Of a stretch of DNA of 50,981 nucleotides, positions 1 to 7,643 are shown in pieces. Where the stretch lies: the NCBI GenBank assembly GCA_900550395.1, contig URSD01000018.1, forward strand, positions 1 to 50,981, given 5' to 3'. How positions within the stretch are numbered: position 1 is the first letter of the stretch; each line of letters opens with the position of its first letter. This DNA is from an uncultured Porphyromonadaceae bacterium. Lineage in GTDB: Bacteria; Bacteroidota; Bacteroidia; Bacteroidales; Muribaculaceae. The notes under the pieces were generated by a model that was not told the origin of the DNA, searched no databases, and saw only the letters and a list, made by a program, of their open reading frames with translations. A program made the translations under genes and the position numbers.

Positions 1-95
1 GTGCAGCCACCTCCGGGGCTGAACCCGTAGTTGGTCCATTACCCCGGGCGGCACGCGCCCGGGGCTAACAATATCCATGGCCTCCGGCCATATAT
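1..95. repeat. Three-hairpin palindromic repeat, copy 1
   Basis: A noncoding repeat of about 95 bases whose second copy lies in the opposite orientation at 21962-22056. Three palindromic blocks are conserved: an outer block with CAGCC and GGCTG arms, a central CCCCGGGCG / CGCCCGGGG hairpin, and ATGGCCTCCGGCCAT. The first 22 bases are identical between copies, while the spacer before the central hairpin differs. The window begins inside or at the edge of this copy, so its left end is uncertain. An AT dinucleotide run follows at about 88-102. No reading frame is shared by the copies. Confidence 0.7.
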
Positions 96-193
96 ATATA
101 TGTTGTTTTATGGACAACTTTTTCCTGTGCCCAACCTTATTTGAACCGCACTTGCACGAATCATGCATCCCTGCATGCAGCCGGATTAAAAAT

Positions 194-225
194 GCGGCGC
201 CGTAGGGTGGAACCTGCGGCGCCGC
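194..225 (-). terminator. Rho-independent terminator of the pRiA4b-like gene
   Basis: Arms at 194-206 and 213-225 pair in 12 of 13 positions (GCGGCGCCG-rich) around a 6-base loop. On the minus strand the hairpin is followed by ATTTTTAA. It lies 25 bases beyond the stop codon of the minus-strand gene ending at 250. Confidence 0.75.
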
Positions 226-249
226 TGTGATTATATAAAATGTGTGGAT

Positions 250-810
250 TTATTCGTCAAATGTCATCTCGTCGAAACCTGCGGCATCGAATTCATCGGG
301 GTTGAACTCGTCGTTGCCATAGAAATCGGCGTCGAGGTCGTCGATGTTGTCCGAGGCGGATTTAGCGGCCTTGGCGTCCATGCGGGCGTCGAACTCGTCC
401 ATGTCGACCGTCTGTGCCGGTGCATGACCCAGCGAGAGTGTGCACAGGGGGTCGTGCAGCGTCTTGCCCGTGATGAGCTCGCGCATCTCGATGAAGAAGC
501 TGCGGTCGGTCAGGTAGTCGAACGTAAAGAGCAGCTTCTGCCCCTCGTCGTCAATGAAGTCGCTGAGCACGGAATCCTCCATGAGCCATACGTCCTGGTC
601 GGAGTCGGAACCCATGTCCTCCATGGTGATTTCTTTTTCTTTCTCCCAGTTGCGGTCGCACAGGAAGAACGACGACATCTGGTTCTTGTCGTAGCCGACG
701 GCGTCGCAGATTGCGTTCTTGAAGTCCAGGAATGTAGCCTCGGCATCAATTTTTATTTCTCTCTTGAAGTTGTCGACTTCGTCGGAGACGATTCGGAAAT
801 TGAAAATCAT
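250..810 (-). CDS. pRiA4b ORF-3-like (IS1096 passenger TnpR-like) protein
   Basis: A 186-residue protein resembling the plasmid pRiA4b ORF-3-like family, a common cytosolic family of unknown function in Bacteroidales. The N-terminal 90 residues carry the typical core, with a conserved DAVGYD stretch, a central aromatic segment around SSFFLCDRNWEKEKEI and a conserved FLFTFDY-like strand. The last 45 residues are very rich in Asp and Glu, giving an acidic, probably disordered tail. The start at 810 gives MIFNFRI, the usual beginning. A -7 box (TATCTTTG) lies at 883-890 on the minus strand, leaving a leader of about 70 bases that holds a small GGCCC/GGGCC hairpin (858-871). Despite the family name there is no transposon here. 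Family assignment is good; the function is not known. Confidence 0.75.
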   Translation of the reverse strand: MIFNFRIVSDEVDNFKREIKIDAEATFLDFKNAICDAVGYDKNQMSSFFLCDRNWEKEKEITMEDMGSDSDQDVWLMEDSVLSDFIDDEGQKLLFTFDYLTDRSFFIEMRELITGKTLHDPLCTLSLGHAPAQTVDMDEFDARMDAKAAKSASDNIDDLDADFYGNDEFNPDEFDAAGFDEMTFDE

Positions 811-1000
811 TTTTGAAACTGGTCAGATATAATGGTTGTATATATCAATGTGCCGTCGGCCCCGGAGGGCCAAATGACAGTGCAAAGATATTATATAGAA
901 CGCAAACCAAAAAGAAAATCGGGGAAAATAATATAAAATTTTTAGCGGCCGCAAATCGCTCCGGAGTATTTTGTCAATTTACAGGCAGAAATTCGCACAA

Positions 1001-1014
1001 ATATTTGCAAATAT
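1001..1014. promoter_or_regulatory. Perfect 14-base palindrome upstream of the Lrp-family gene
   Basis: ATATTTGCAAATAT is a perfect palindrome about 70 bases upstream of the Lrp/AsnC start. Lrp-type dimers bind AT-rich dyads and often autoregulate, so this is a candidate operator. No canonical -7 box was found between it and the gene. Confidence 0.35.
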
Positions 1015-1085
1015 GAACTAAAAACACGAAATTTGCAACTATAAACCACACAAAACTTGAATATAGAATTTTCCTTTCATACGCC

Positions 1086-1550
1086 ATGAATCGTCAGCAG
1101 TTTGATAAACTTGACCTCAACATACTGAAAATGCTTTCGGCCAATGCCCGCAAGCCGTATCTCGAAATCGCCCGGGAATGCGGTGTCAGCGGCGCGGCGG
1201 TGCATCAGCGCATCCAGCGCCTGACGGCAGCCGGCGTCATCCAGGGCTCGGAGTGTATTATCAATCCGGCATCCGTGGGCTACGAGACCTGTGCCTATGT
1301 GGGCTTCTTCCTGCGCGACCCCTCGCAGTTCAACCATGTCATCAACGAGCTGCGCAAGATTCCGGAGGTGGTGGAATGTCATTTCACCACGGGCCAGTAC
1401 GACATCTTTGTAAAGCTTTACGCCCGCAACAACGACCATCTGCTGAACATACTCCAGGACCAGATTCAGGCTCTCGGCCTGGCCCGCACCGAAACCATGA
1501 TTTCCTTCAAGGAGGCTTTCCGCCGCCAGGTGCCCGTGCAGCCGGAGTGA
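1086..1550 (+). CDS. Lrp/AsnC family transcriptional regulator
   Basis: A 154-residue DNA-binding regulator of the feast/famine family, which usually senses amino acids or related metabolites. Residues 8-50 form the winged helix-turn-helix (LDLNILKMLSANARKPYLEI, then GVSGAAVHQRI). Residues about 65-145 form the RAM ligand-binding and oligomerisation domain, with the typical core GYETCAYVGFF, VVECHFTTGQYDIFVKLYA. Length is normal for the family. The start at 1086 gives MNRQQFDKLDLNIL, which fits homologues. A perfect palindrome at 1001-1014 upstream may be its operator. It is followed after 61 bases by a separately promoted ABC-F gene, so it is probably monocistronic. The effector and regulon cannot be told from the sequence. 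Confidence 0.9.
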   Translation: MNRQQFDKLDLNILKMLSANARKPYLEIARECGVSGAAVHQRIQRLTAAGVIQGSECIINPASVGYETCAYVGFFLRDPSQFNHVINELRKIPEVVECHFTTGQYDIFVKLYARNNDHLLNILQDQIQALGLARTETMISFKEAFRRQVPVQPE

Positions 1551-1580
1551 CACGAGGCCGGTTTTCTCCGAAAAAATCAG

Positions 1581-1588
1581 TAACTTTG
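1581..1588 (+). promoter_or_regulatory. -7 promoter box of the ABC-F gene
   Basis: TAACTTTG matches the Bacteroidetes -7 consensus TAnnTTTG and lies 23 bases before the ATG at 1612. The -33 region is T-rich but has no clear TTTG. Confidence 0.6.
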
Positions 1589-1611
1589 CACGCGAATTTC
1601 ACGAGCAGAGT

Positions 1612-3585
1612 ATGATTTCCATCAATAACCTGTCGGTGGAGTTTTCCGCCGTACCGCTTTTCAACGACATAAGCTATGTGATAAACACCCGCGACAAGAT
1701 TGCCCTTGTGGGCAAGAACGGCGCGGGCAAGAGCACCATGCTCAAGATTATAGCCGGCTTGCAGAAGCCCACGTCGGGCACCGTGTCGGTGCCTCAGGAT
1801 GTGAGCGTGTGCTATCTGCCGCAGCAGATGGTGCTGGAAGATACCCTCACGGTCAAGGAGGAGGTGCGCAAGGCGTTCTCCCACATTGACGGCATGCAGG
1901 CCGCCCTCGACGCCATGACCGCCGAACTGGCCGAGCGCACCGACTACGAGTCTGACTCCTATCACGAACTGATCGACCGCATGACGTCGATGACGGAAGC
2001 CATTGCCATGTCGGGCAGCGACAACTGCGAGGCCGAGATGGAGAAGACGCTTCTGGGCCTCGGCTTTCTGCGCACCGACTTCGACCGTCCCACGGCGGAG
2101 TTCTCCGGCGGCTGGCGCATGCGCATCGAGCTGGCGAAGCTGCTGCTGCGCCGCCCCGACGTGCTGTTGCTCGACGAGCCGACCAACCACCTCGACATCG
2201 AGTCGATACAGTGGCTCGAGAACTTCCTCGCCACCAAGGCCAAGGCCGTGGTGCTCGTGAGCCACGACCGCGCGTTCATCGACAATGTCACCAACCGCAC
2301 CATCGAGATTTCGATGGGCAAGATCTACGACTATGCCGTGAACTACAGCCACTTCGTGGAGCTGCGCCGCGAGCGCATCGAGCAGCAGATGCGCGCCTGG
2401 CAGAATCAGCAGAAACAGATAGCCGACACGGAGCAGTTCATCGAGCGCTTCCGCTACAAGGCCACCAAGGCCGTGCAGGTGCAGAGCCGCATGAAGCAGC
2501 TCGCCAAGATAGAGCGTATTGAGGTGGACGAGGTGGACACGTCGCACCTGAACCTGCGCTTCCCGCCCGCGCCGCGCTCGGGCGACTTTCCGCTGATTCT
2601 CGACGGCGTGGGCAAGGCTTACGGCGAGCACCGCGTGTTCGACGACTGCACATTCACCATCCGCCGCGGCGAGAAGGTGGCTTTCGTAGGCAAGAACGGC
2701 GAGGGCAAGTCGACGCTCGTGAAGTGCATCATGGGCGAGATTCCCTTCACCGGCTCGCTGCGTGTGGGCCACAACGTGAAGATAGGCTACTTCGCCCAGA
2801 ACCAGGCCCAGCTGCTCGACGGCGAGCTTACCGTGTTCGACACCATCGACCGCGTGGCCGTGGGCGACATACGCCTGAAGATACGCGACATCCTGGGCGC
2901 GTTCATGTTCGGCGGCGAGGCTTCCGACAAGAAAGTGAAAGTGCTCAGTGGCGGCGAGAAAACGCGTCTGGCGATGATACGCCTGCTGCTCGAACCCGTC
3001 AACCTGCTCATACTCGACGAGCCCACCAACCACCTCGACATGAAGACCAAGGACATATTGAAACAGGCCATACGCGACTTCGACGGCACGGTGATAGTGG
3101 TGAGCCACGACCGCGAGTTTCTCGACGGCCTGGTGACGAAGGTCTACGAGTTCGGCGGCGGCCGAGTGCGCGAGTGCCTCGGCGGCATCTACGAGTTCCT
3201 GGAAAAGAAGCGCATCGCCTCCCTGCAGGAGCTGGAACGCTCTAAACCGGCGCCTGCTCCAAAGGAGCCGGCCTCTGCGGCTCCCGCCGAAAAGAAGCCT
3301 GCCCCGGCGTCAACACCTGCCGCGCCGCGCCTGAGCTATGCCGAGCAGCGCGAGCGCGACAAGGCCCTGCGCCGTGCACAGAAAAAGGTGGAGGAGGCCG
3401 AGGCCGAAATTACCCGTCTGGAGGGCGAGATAGCTTCCATCGAGGCCGAAATAGCCGCCGGCAACACGCCTGCCGACATCTACGACCGCCATGCCGCCGC
3501 CACCAAGGCCATGGAGAATGCCATGAGCCTGTGGGAGCTTGCCGGCATGGAGCTCGAGGAGCTGCGGGCGCGCTATGGGAAATAG
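1612..3585 (+). CDS. ABC-F family ATP-binding cassette protein
   Basis: A 657-residue cytosolic protein with two ATPase cassettes and no membrane segments, the plan of ABC-F translation factors that act at the ribosomal E site. Cassette 1 has Walker A GKNGAGKST at 34-42, signature FSGGWRMR and Walker B LLLDEPTNHLD near 185-195. Cassette 2 has GKNGEGKST at 360-368, signature LSGGEKTR at 445-452 and LLILDEPTNHLD. The linker of about 80 residues between cassettes is the P-site tRNA interaction motif region. After cassette 2 comes an Ala/Pro-rich linker and a charged coiled coil (about 580-650), as in Uup/EttA-like proteins. It has its own -7 box at 1581-1588. The stop codon lies in a TTGATAG repeat that continues into a GGTAAGAGGG motif. 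Whether it gives antibiotic resistance or is a housekeeping factor cannot be told; its length and C-terminal coil favour housekeeping. Confidence 0.93.
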   Translation: MISINNLSVEFSAVPLFNDISYVINTRDKIALVGKNGAGKSTMLKIIAGLQKPTSGTVSVPQDVSVCYLPQQMVLEDTLTVKEEVRKAFSHIDGMQAALDAMTAELAERTDYESDSYHELIDRMTSMTEAIAMSGSDNCEAEMEKTLLGLGFLRTDFDRPTAEFSGGWRMRIELAKLLLRRPDVLLLDEPTNHLDIESIQWLENFLATKAKAVVLVSHDRAFIDNVTNRTIEISMGKIYDYAVNYSHFVELRRERIEQQMRAWQNQQKQIADTEQFIERFRYKATKAVQVQSRMKQLAKIERIEVDEVDTSHLNLRFPPAPRSGDFPLILDGVGKAYGEHRVFDDCTFTIRRGEKVAFVGKNGEGKSTLVKCIMGEIPFTGSLRVGHNVKIGYFAQNQAQLLDGELTVFDTIDRVAVGDIRLKIRDILGAFMFGGEASDKKVKVLSGGEKTRLAMIRLLLEPVNLLILDEPTNHLDMKTKDILKQAIRDFDGTVIVVSHDREFLDGLVTKVYEFGGGRVRECLGGIYEFLEKKRIASLQELERSKPAPAPKEPASAAPAEKKPAPASTPAAPRLSYAEQRERDKALRRAQKKVEEAEAEITRLEGEIASIEAEIAAGNTPADIYDRHAAATKAMENAMSLWELAGMELEELRARYGK

Positions 3586-3615
3586 TTGATAGTTGATAGT
3601 GTATAGGTAAGAGGG
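3583..3615 (+). repeat. 3'-end repeat GTTGATAG(n)-GGTAAGAGGG, copy 1
   Basis: The ABC-F stop codon TAG is the first unit of a short TTGATAG repeat that runs into GTATAGGTAAGAGGG (the 10-mer is at 3606-3615). The same layout follows two other genes at 26639-26675 and 49261-49309, on the strand of the gene it follows. Confidence 0.6.
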
Positions 3616-3621
3616 TGCCTC

Positions 3622-4191
3622 CTATTTTACCAATACTTTATATGCCTTGTCGGCGCGGCGTGCGATGTAGAGTCCGGGCGCGAGGCTGCTGTCTGCAACG
3701 CGCCGTCCCTGCATGTCGTAGTACACGGCCGGAACGTCAGCGTCGGCCGTGATGTCGTACGCACCGGTAGAGGTGTGGGCGGTTATGGCGAAACTGCTTC
3801 CTGAGCCCGTGCTGCTGTAGAAGGTGATGTCGTAGACTCCTTCCGGCACATTGATGTGGCGGCTGAGGTCGGTCTCTATCATCAGCGGGTTCTTTGTGTC
3901 GAACGATACCTCGTCGCCGCGCAGCGTATAGAATGTGTGCTTGCTCGCATCTCCGTTTACGGCAAGGAATATAAAGCCGTGGTCCAGACGGACGTGCGTG
4001 GCGGTTAGCCCGGGTTGGCCTTCGGTCGCGGTCATAGCCACTTGTCCGCTATAACTGCCGTCGGCGTTGACGGTGGCCGTGCCGTCGGCATTGACAGGAA
4101 CAACGAACACAGCGCCTTCATCGTCGGAGGCGTACGATGCGAGAGCCGGCAATATGACGGCCATAAGAGAGAGGAGGAGAGCTTTTTTCAT
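3622..4191 (-). CDS. Secreted protein with a T9SS-like C-terminal tail
   Basis: A 189-residue exported protein of unknown function. The start is placed at 4191 (MKKALLLSLMAVILPALASY), which gives a clean signal peptide cleaved near residue 20; the frame extends upstream to 4248 but those residues do not look like signal-peptide sequence. The middle is Thr/Ser/Gly-rich and predicted to be beta-rich. The last 35 residues (YYDMQGRRV, then PGLYIARR and KVLVK) resemble the C-terminal sorting domain of type IX cargo and are similar to the end of the 414-residue protein at 24851-26095. A -7 box TACTTTTG at 4324-4331 on the minus strand would give a leader of about 125 bases that contains a hairpin (4282-4312) and copy 1 of the duplicated promoter. 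No domain was recognised. Confidence 0.7.
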   Translation of the reverse strand: MKKALLLSLMAVILPALASYASDDEGAVFVVPVNADGTATVNADGSYSGQVAMTATEGQPGLTATHVRLDHGFIFLAVNGDASKHTFYTLRGDEVSFDTKNPLMIETDLSRHINVPEGVYDITFYSSTGSGSSFAITAHTSTGAYDITADADVPAVYYDMQGRRVADSSLAPGLYIARRADKAYKVLVK

Positions 4192-4211
4192 AGTTGTGAC
4201 GTTTAATTTAC

Positions 4212-4270
4212 AATAAAACGCCCCGACCCGCCGGCTTGTTGACACCATTTCACGGAAATTCCGTATCTTT
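4212..4270 (+). repeat. 59-base direct repeat of the lptF-type promoter, copy 1
   Basis: These 59 bases match 4420-4478 in 57 positions and include the TTGTTGACACC stretch and the TATCTTT of the -7 box. In this copy the box is followed by T rather than G (TATCTTTT). It points right, antisense to the leader of the gene starting at 4191. Confidence 0.9.
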
Positions 4271-4419
4271 TCAAAACAAAACCCGATAGCTTGATATACA
4301 GGGGCTACCGGGATTCAACATTGCAAAAGTAATGCTTTTTTATACTAAAAACGAAAATTATTACAAAAATATTGGAGTAATGATTTTATTATTATAGCGA
4401 GATTGAGCGATTTTGAAAG

Positions 4420-4479
4420 AATAAAACGCCCCGACGCGCCGGCTTGTTGACACCATTTCACGAAAATTCCGTATCTTTG
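4420..4479 (+). promoter_or_regulatory. Promoter of the LptF/LptG permease gene, copy 2 of the direct repeat
   Basis: TATCTTTG at 4472-4479 is a full -7 box 27 bases before the ATG at 4507. It closes a 59-base segment that duplicates 4212-4270. The downstream leader ends in the palindrome TAAGCCCGGCTTA (4495-4507), which runs into the start codon. Confidence 0.7.
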
Positions 4480-4506
4480 CATCGTTTTCTTCAATAAGCC
4501 CGGCTT

Positions 4507-6333
4507 ATGTTCAGAATAAAGCGATTATACACGTTCATGCTGCAGCGGTTTGTGCCGGTGTTCGCCATGACTTTCTTCATATCGCTGTTCGTGGTGCTGA
4601 TGCAGTTCCTGTGGCGCACCATCGACGAGCTGGTGGGTAAGGGACTGTCGGTCGACGTGCTGGGCGAGCTCTTCTTCTACGCGGCGCTGACTATGGTGCC
4701 GACCGCCCTCCCTCTTGCTATCCTGCTGGCGTCGCTCATGACCTTCGGCAACCTCGGCGAGAAGTTCGAGCTAACGGCCATGAAGGCTTCGGGCGTGTCG
4801 CTTTTCAGGATCATGCGTCCGCTTATAGTCCTCATGGTGCTTATAAGCATAGGCGCGTTCTTCTTCCAGAACAATCTGCTGCCCGTGGCGCAGAGCCGCA
4901 TGTACACGCTCCTGTTCAGCGTGCGCCAGAAGTCGCCCGAGGTGGAGATTCCCGAGCGCTCGTTCTACGACCAGATACCCAACATGAACCTCTACGTGGA
5001 GCGCAAGAATCCCGACACGGGCATGCTCTACGACATGATAATCTACGACCTGAGCAACGGCATAGACAACGCGCGCGTCATACTCGCCGACAGCGGCAAG
5101 TTCAACTTCACGGAGGACAAGACGCGCCTGTTTCTGCACCTCTACCACGGCGAGATGTTCGAGAACCTGCGCGACAACGCCATGGGACGCTCCTCGGCGC
5201 GCTATATGCCCTTCCGCCGCGAGAATTTCAGCGACAAGCAGATATATTTCGCCTTCGACGCCAACTTCAACCGCATGGACGAGAGTGGCATCCGCAGCCA
5301 GTACGTGGGCCAGAACATCAGCCAGCTGCGCCGGAGCATCGACAGCATAGGTGCCGAGGTAGACAGCATAGGCAGCATTTACGCCGCCGACCTCAAGGCC
5401 GCCTCCGTCATGGGCATAGGCCAGAGGCGCAGCTATCAGGGCTCGCGCCACAGCCGTGGCGGCGCCAAAACGCATGCGCTCCGTGCCGAGGATATAGACG
5501 TGGATTCCGTGTTCGGCGCTCCCACTCCGGCCATGGCCAAGACCTACCTGACGCAGGCCCTGTCCTCGGCCAAGCGGCAGCGGCAGGAGTACGAGTTCCG
5601 CAGCCTTGCCCTCAACGATCAGGCCAAGCTGATGCGCCGCCACGACATAGAGCTTCAGCGCAAGTTCACGCTGTCGTTCGCCTGTATCATATTTTTCTTC
5701 ATAGGCGCGCCGCTGGGCGCCATCATCAAGAAGGGCGGCCTGGGTACGCCGCTGGTGGTGAGCGTGCTGCTCTTCATCTTCTACTTCATTGTCGACAACG
5801 CCGGCTACAAGATGGCCCGCGACGGCAAGGTGGAGGTGTGGGAAGGCATCTGGCTCAGCTCGGCCGTGCTGCTGCCGCTGGGCGTATTCTTTACCTATAA
5901 GGCCGTGGGCGACAGCGCCGTGTTCAACGTCGACGCCTACACCGCGCTGTTCCGCCGACTCACCGGCCGCGAACTGCCTCGCACGCTGGAGGTGAAGGAA
6001 TTCGTCATCAGCGAGGTGGAGACCGGCGAGGCACTGCGGCTGCTTGAAGCCGAGGCCGAAGCCGAACGTCGCGTGCGCGCCGTGCTTGACCGACGGCCGC
6101 CGTGGCGACGCCGTTTCGCTTCGGCCACAGTGGCTTCCGTCACTCCCTCGATGAACAACGTGGTGGACTATCTTTCCAACTCACGCGACCCGCGTGTGAT
6201 ATATCTGCTTAACCGTTATCCGTTCAGGGCCACTCCGCGTCGCTTCCGGGACATAGAGGAGACCACGCGCCTGCTTACGGAGCATTATCAGAACCTCTCA
6301 CAGAATCAGAATGGAACAGAAGATAAAACTTGA
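4507..6333 (+). CDS. LptF/LptG (YjgP/YjgQ) family permease
   Basis: A 608-residue inner-membrane protein of the LptF/LptG family, the permease half of the LptB2FG transporter that extracts LPS from the inner membrane. The N-terminus has three membrane segments (about 15-35, 55-80, 100-120) with the family-typical RFVPVFAMTFFISLFVVLMQ and TALPLAILLASLMTFGNLGE. A periplasmic region of about 270 residues follows, then three C-terminal membrane segments (about 390-460) with IGAPLGAIIKKGGLG. The final 130 residues form a charged cytoplasmic tail, as in other Bacteroidetes members. Start at 4507 follows a clear promoter. The 3' end overlaps ribBA by 23 bases, so the two are translationally linked, and the lipid A genes follow. 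Whether it is LptF or LptG cannot be decided from the sequence. Confidence 0.88.
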   Translation: MFRIKRLYTFMLQRFVPVFAMTFFISLFVVLMQFLWRTIDELVGKGLSVDVLGELFFYAALTMVPTALPLAILLASLMTFGNLGEKFELTAMKASGVSLFRIMRPLIVLMVLISIGAFFFQNNLLPVAQSRMYTLLFSVRQKSPEVEIPERSFYDQIPNMNLYVERKNPDTGMLYDMIIYDLSNGIDNARVILADSGKFNFTEDKTRLFLHLYHGEMFENLRDNAMGRSSARYMPFRRENFSDKQIYFAFDANFNRMDESGIRSQYVGQNISQLRRSIDSIGAEVDSIGSIYAADLKAASVMGIGQRRSYQGSRHSRGGAKTHALRAEDIDVDSVFGAPTPAMAKTYLTQALSSAKRQRQEYEFRSLALNDQAKLMRRHDIELQRKFTLSFACIIFFFIGAPLGAIIKKGGLGTPLVVSVLLFIFYFIVDNAGYKMARDGKVEVWEGIWLSSAVLLPLGVFFTYKAVGDSAVFNVDAYTALFRRLTGRELPRTLEVKEFVISEVETGEALRLLEAEAEAERRVRAVLDRRPPWRRRFASATVASVTPSMNNVVDYLSNSRDPRVIYLLNRYPFRATPRRFRDIEETTRLLTEHYQNLSQNQNGTEDKT

Positions 6334-7525
6334 CAGCATAGACGATGCCATCGCCGACATCCGCGACGGACGCATGGTGATAGTGGTGGACGACGAAGAC
6401 CGCGAGAACGAGGGCGACTTCATCGTCGCCGCCGAGAAAATCACGCCCGAACAGGTGAACTTCATGCTCAAGAATGCCCGCGGCGTGCTGTGCGCGCCCA
6501 TTACCATAGGCCGCGCCCGCGAGCTGGAGCTGCCGCGCCAGGTGGAGAACAACACCTCCGTGCTTGGCACCCCCTTCACCGTAACCGTCGACAAACTCGA
6601 GGGCTGCACCACGGGCGTGAGCGCCCACGACCGCTGCGCCACCATCCGTGCGCTGGCCGACCCCTCGTCCACGCCCGACACCTTCGGTCGCCCCGGCCAC
6701 ATCAATCCTCTCTATGCCCAGGACCACGGCGTGCTGCGCCGCGCCGGCCACACGGAGGCCGCAGTAGACCTGGCGCGCCTCGCCGGTCTCGAGCCCGCGG
6801 CCGCCCTCATGGAGATAATGGCCGACGACGGCACCATGATGCGCCTGCCCGAGTTGCGCGAGAACGCCGACCGTTGGGGCATCCGCCTCATCAGCATCCG
6901 CGACCTCATAGCCTACCGCATGGCCAACGAGTGCCTCGTGGAGGAGGGTGTGGAGGTGGACATGCCCACATGCTACGGCCATTTCCGTCTCATTCCGTTC
7001 CGCCAGAAAAGCAACGGCCTGGAGCACATAGCCATAATCAAGGGCGACGTCCGCACCGAGGAACCCGTGCTGGTGCGCGTTCACTCGTCGTGCGCCACCG
7101 GCGACATCTTCGGCTCGCTTCGCTGCGACTGCGGAGAGCAGCTGCACAAGGCCCTGCAGCTGATTGAGAAGGAGGGCCGCGGAGCCGTGGTCTATCTCAG
7201 CCAGGAGGGCCGCGGCATCGGCCTCATGGACAAAATCCGCGCCTACAAGCTTCAGGAAGAGGGGCTCGACACCGTGGAGGCCAACATACATCTGGGCCAC
7301 GGCGCCGACGAACGGGACTACGGGGTGGGCGCGCAGATACTGAACCTGCTCGGCATACGCAAGATGCGGCTGCTCACCAACAATCCCGTCAAGCGCGTGG
7401 GCCTCGAAGGCTATGGGCTGCAGGTGGTGGAGAACGTGCCTGTGGAGGTGGCCCCCAATCCGTACAACTACCGCTACATGCATACTAAGAAAGAGCGCAT
7501 GGGCCATAATCTGAACGAGGTCTGA
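6311..7525 (+). CDS. ribBA: Bifunctional DHBP synthase / GTP cyclohydrolase II
   Basis: A 404-residue fused enzyme that starts both branches of riboflavin synthesis. Residues 1-205 are 3,4-dihydroxy-2-butanone 4-phosphate synthase, which converts ribulose 5-phosphate: the acidic metal site DDEDRENEGDF is near 27-37, and HDRCATIRALADP and GHTEAAVDLARLAG follow. Residues about 206-404 are GTP cyclohydrolase II, with the zinc site SCATGDIFGSLRCDCGEQL, the YLSQEGRGIGL motif and LTNNPVKR near the end. Both halves keep their catalytic motifs and the length is normal. It overlaps the permease gene by 23 bases. No FMN riboswitch is visible because the gene lies inside an operon. Assignment is secure. 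Confidence 0.96.
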   Translation: MEQKIKLDSIDDAIADIRDGRMVIVVDDEDRENEGDFIVAAEKITPEQVNFMLKNARGVLCAPITIGRARELELPRQVENNTSVLGTPFTVTVDKLEGCTTGVSAHDRCATIRALADPSSTPDTFGRPGHINPLYAQDHGVLRRAGHTEAAVDLARLAGLEPAAALMEIMADDGTMMRLPELRENADRWGIRLISIRDLIAYRMANECLVEEGVEVDMPTCYGHFRLIPFRQKSNGLEHIAIIKGDVRTEEPVLVRVHSSCATGDIFGSLRCDCGEQLHKALQLIEKEGRGAVVYLSQEGRGIGLMDKIRAYKLQEEGLDTVEANIHLGHGADERDYGVGAQILNLLGIRKMRLLTNNPVKRVGLEGYGLQVVENVPVEVAPNPYNYRYMHTKKERMGHNLNEV

Positions 7526-7612
7526 TGCTCTTTTGTGGCAATTTGTTGTCCCATACGCCCGCTCGGGGCAACTTTTCGGCACAGCTATAGCTAAAAAACC
7601 GAATTTTTTTGC

Positions 7613-7620
7613 CACCTTTG
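7613..7620 (+). promoter_or_regulatory. Weak -7 box before lpxD
   Basis: CACCTTTG differs from TAnnTTTG at the first base and lies 23 bases before the lpxD start. A promoter here would allow the lipid A genes to be transcribed apart from ribBA. Confidence 0.35.
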
Positions 7621-7643
7621 CATCGGTTTTGAAATTATCACAG

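Noticed and set aside
250..810. Reading the pRiA4b ORF-3-like gene as part of a transposon
   Set aside because: The family name comes from an IS1096 passenger, but no inverted ends or transposase flank this gene and it has a normal promoter and terminator.
1507..3108. A 533-residue minus-strand frame opposite the ABC-F gene
   Set aside because: Low-complexity His/Ala/Val-rich translation with no motifs; shadow of a confidently identified gene.
4282..4312. A riboswitch in the leader of the small secreted-protein gene
   Set aside because: Only one 9-base hairpin with a mismatch is visible and no known riboswitch core was recognised.
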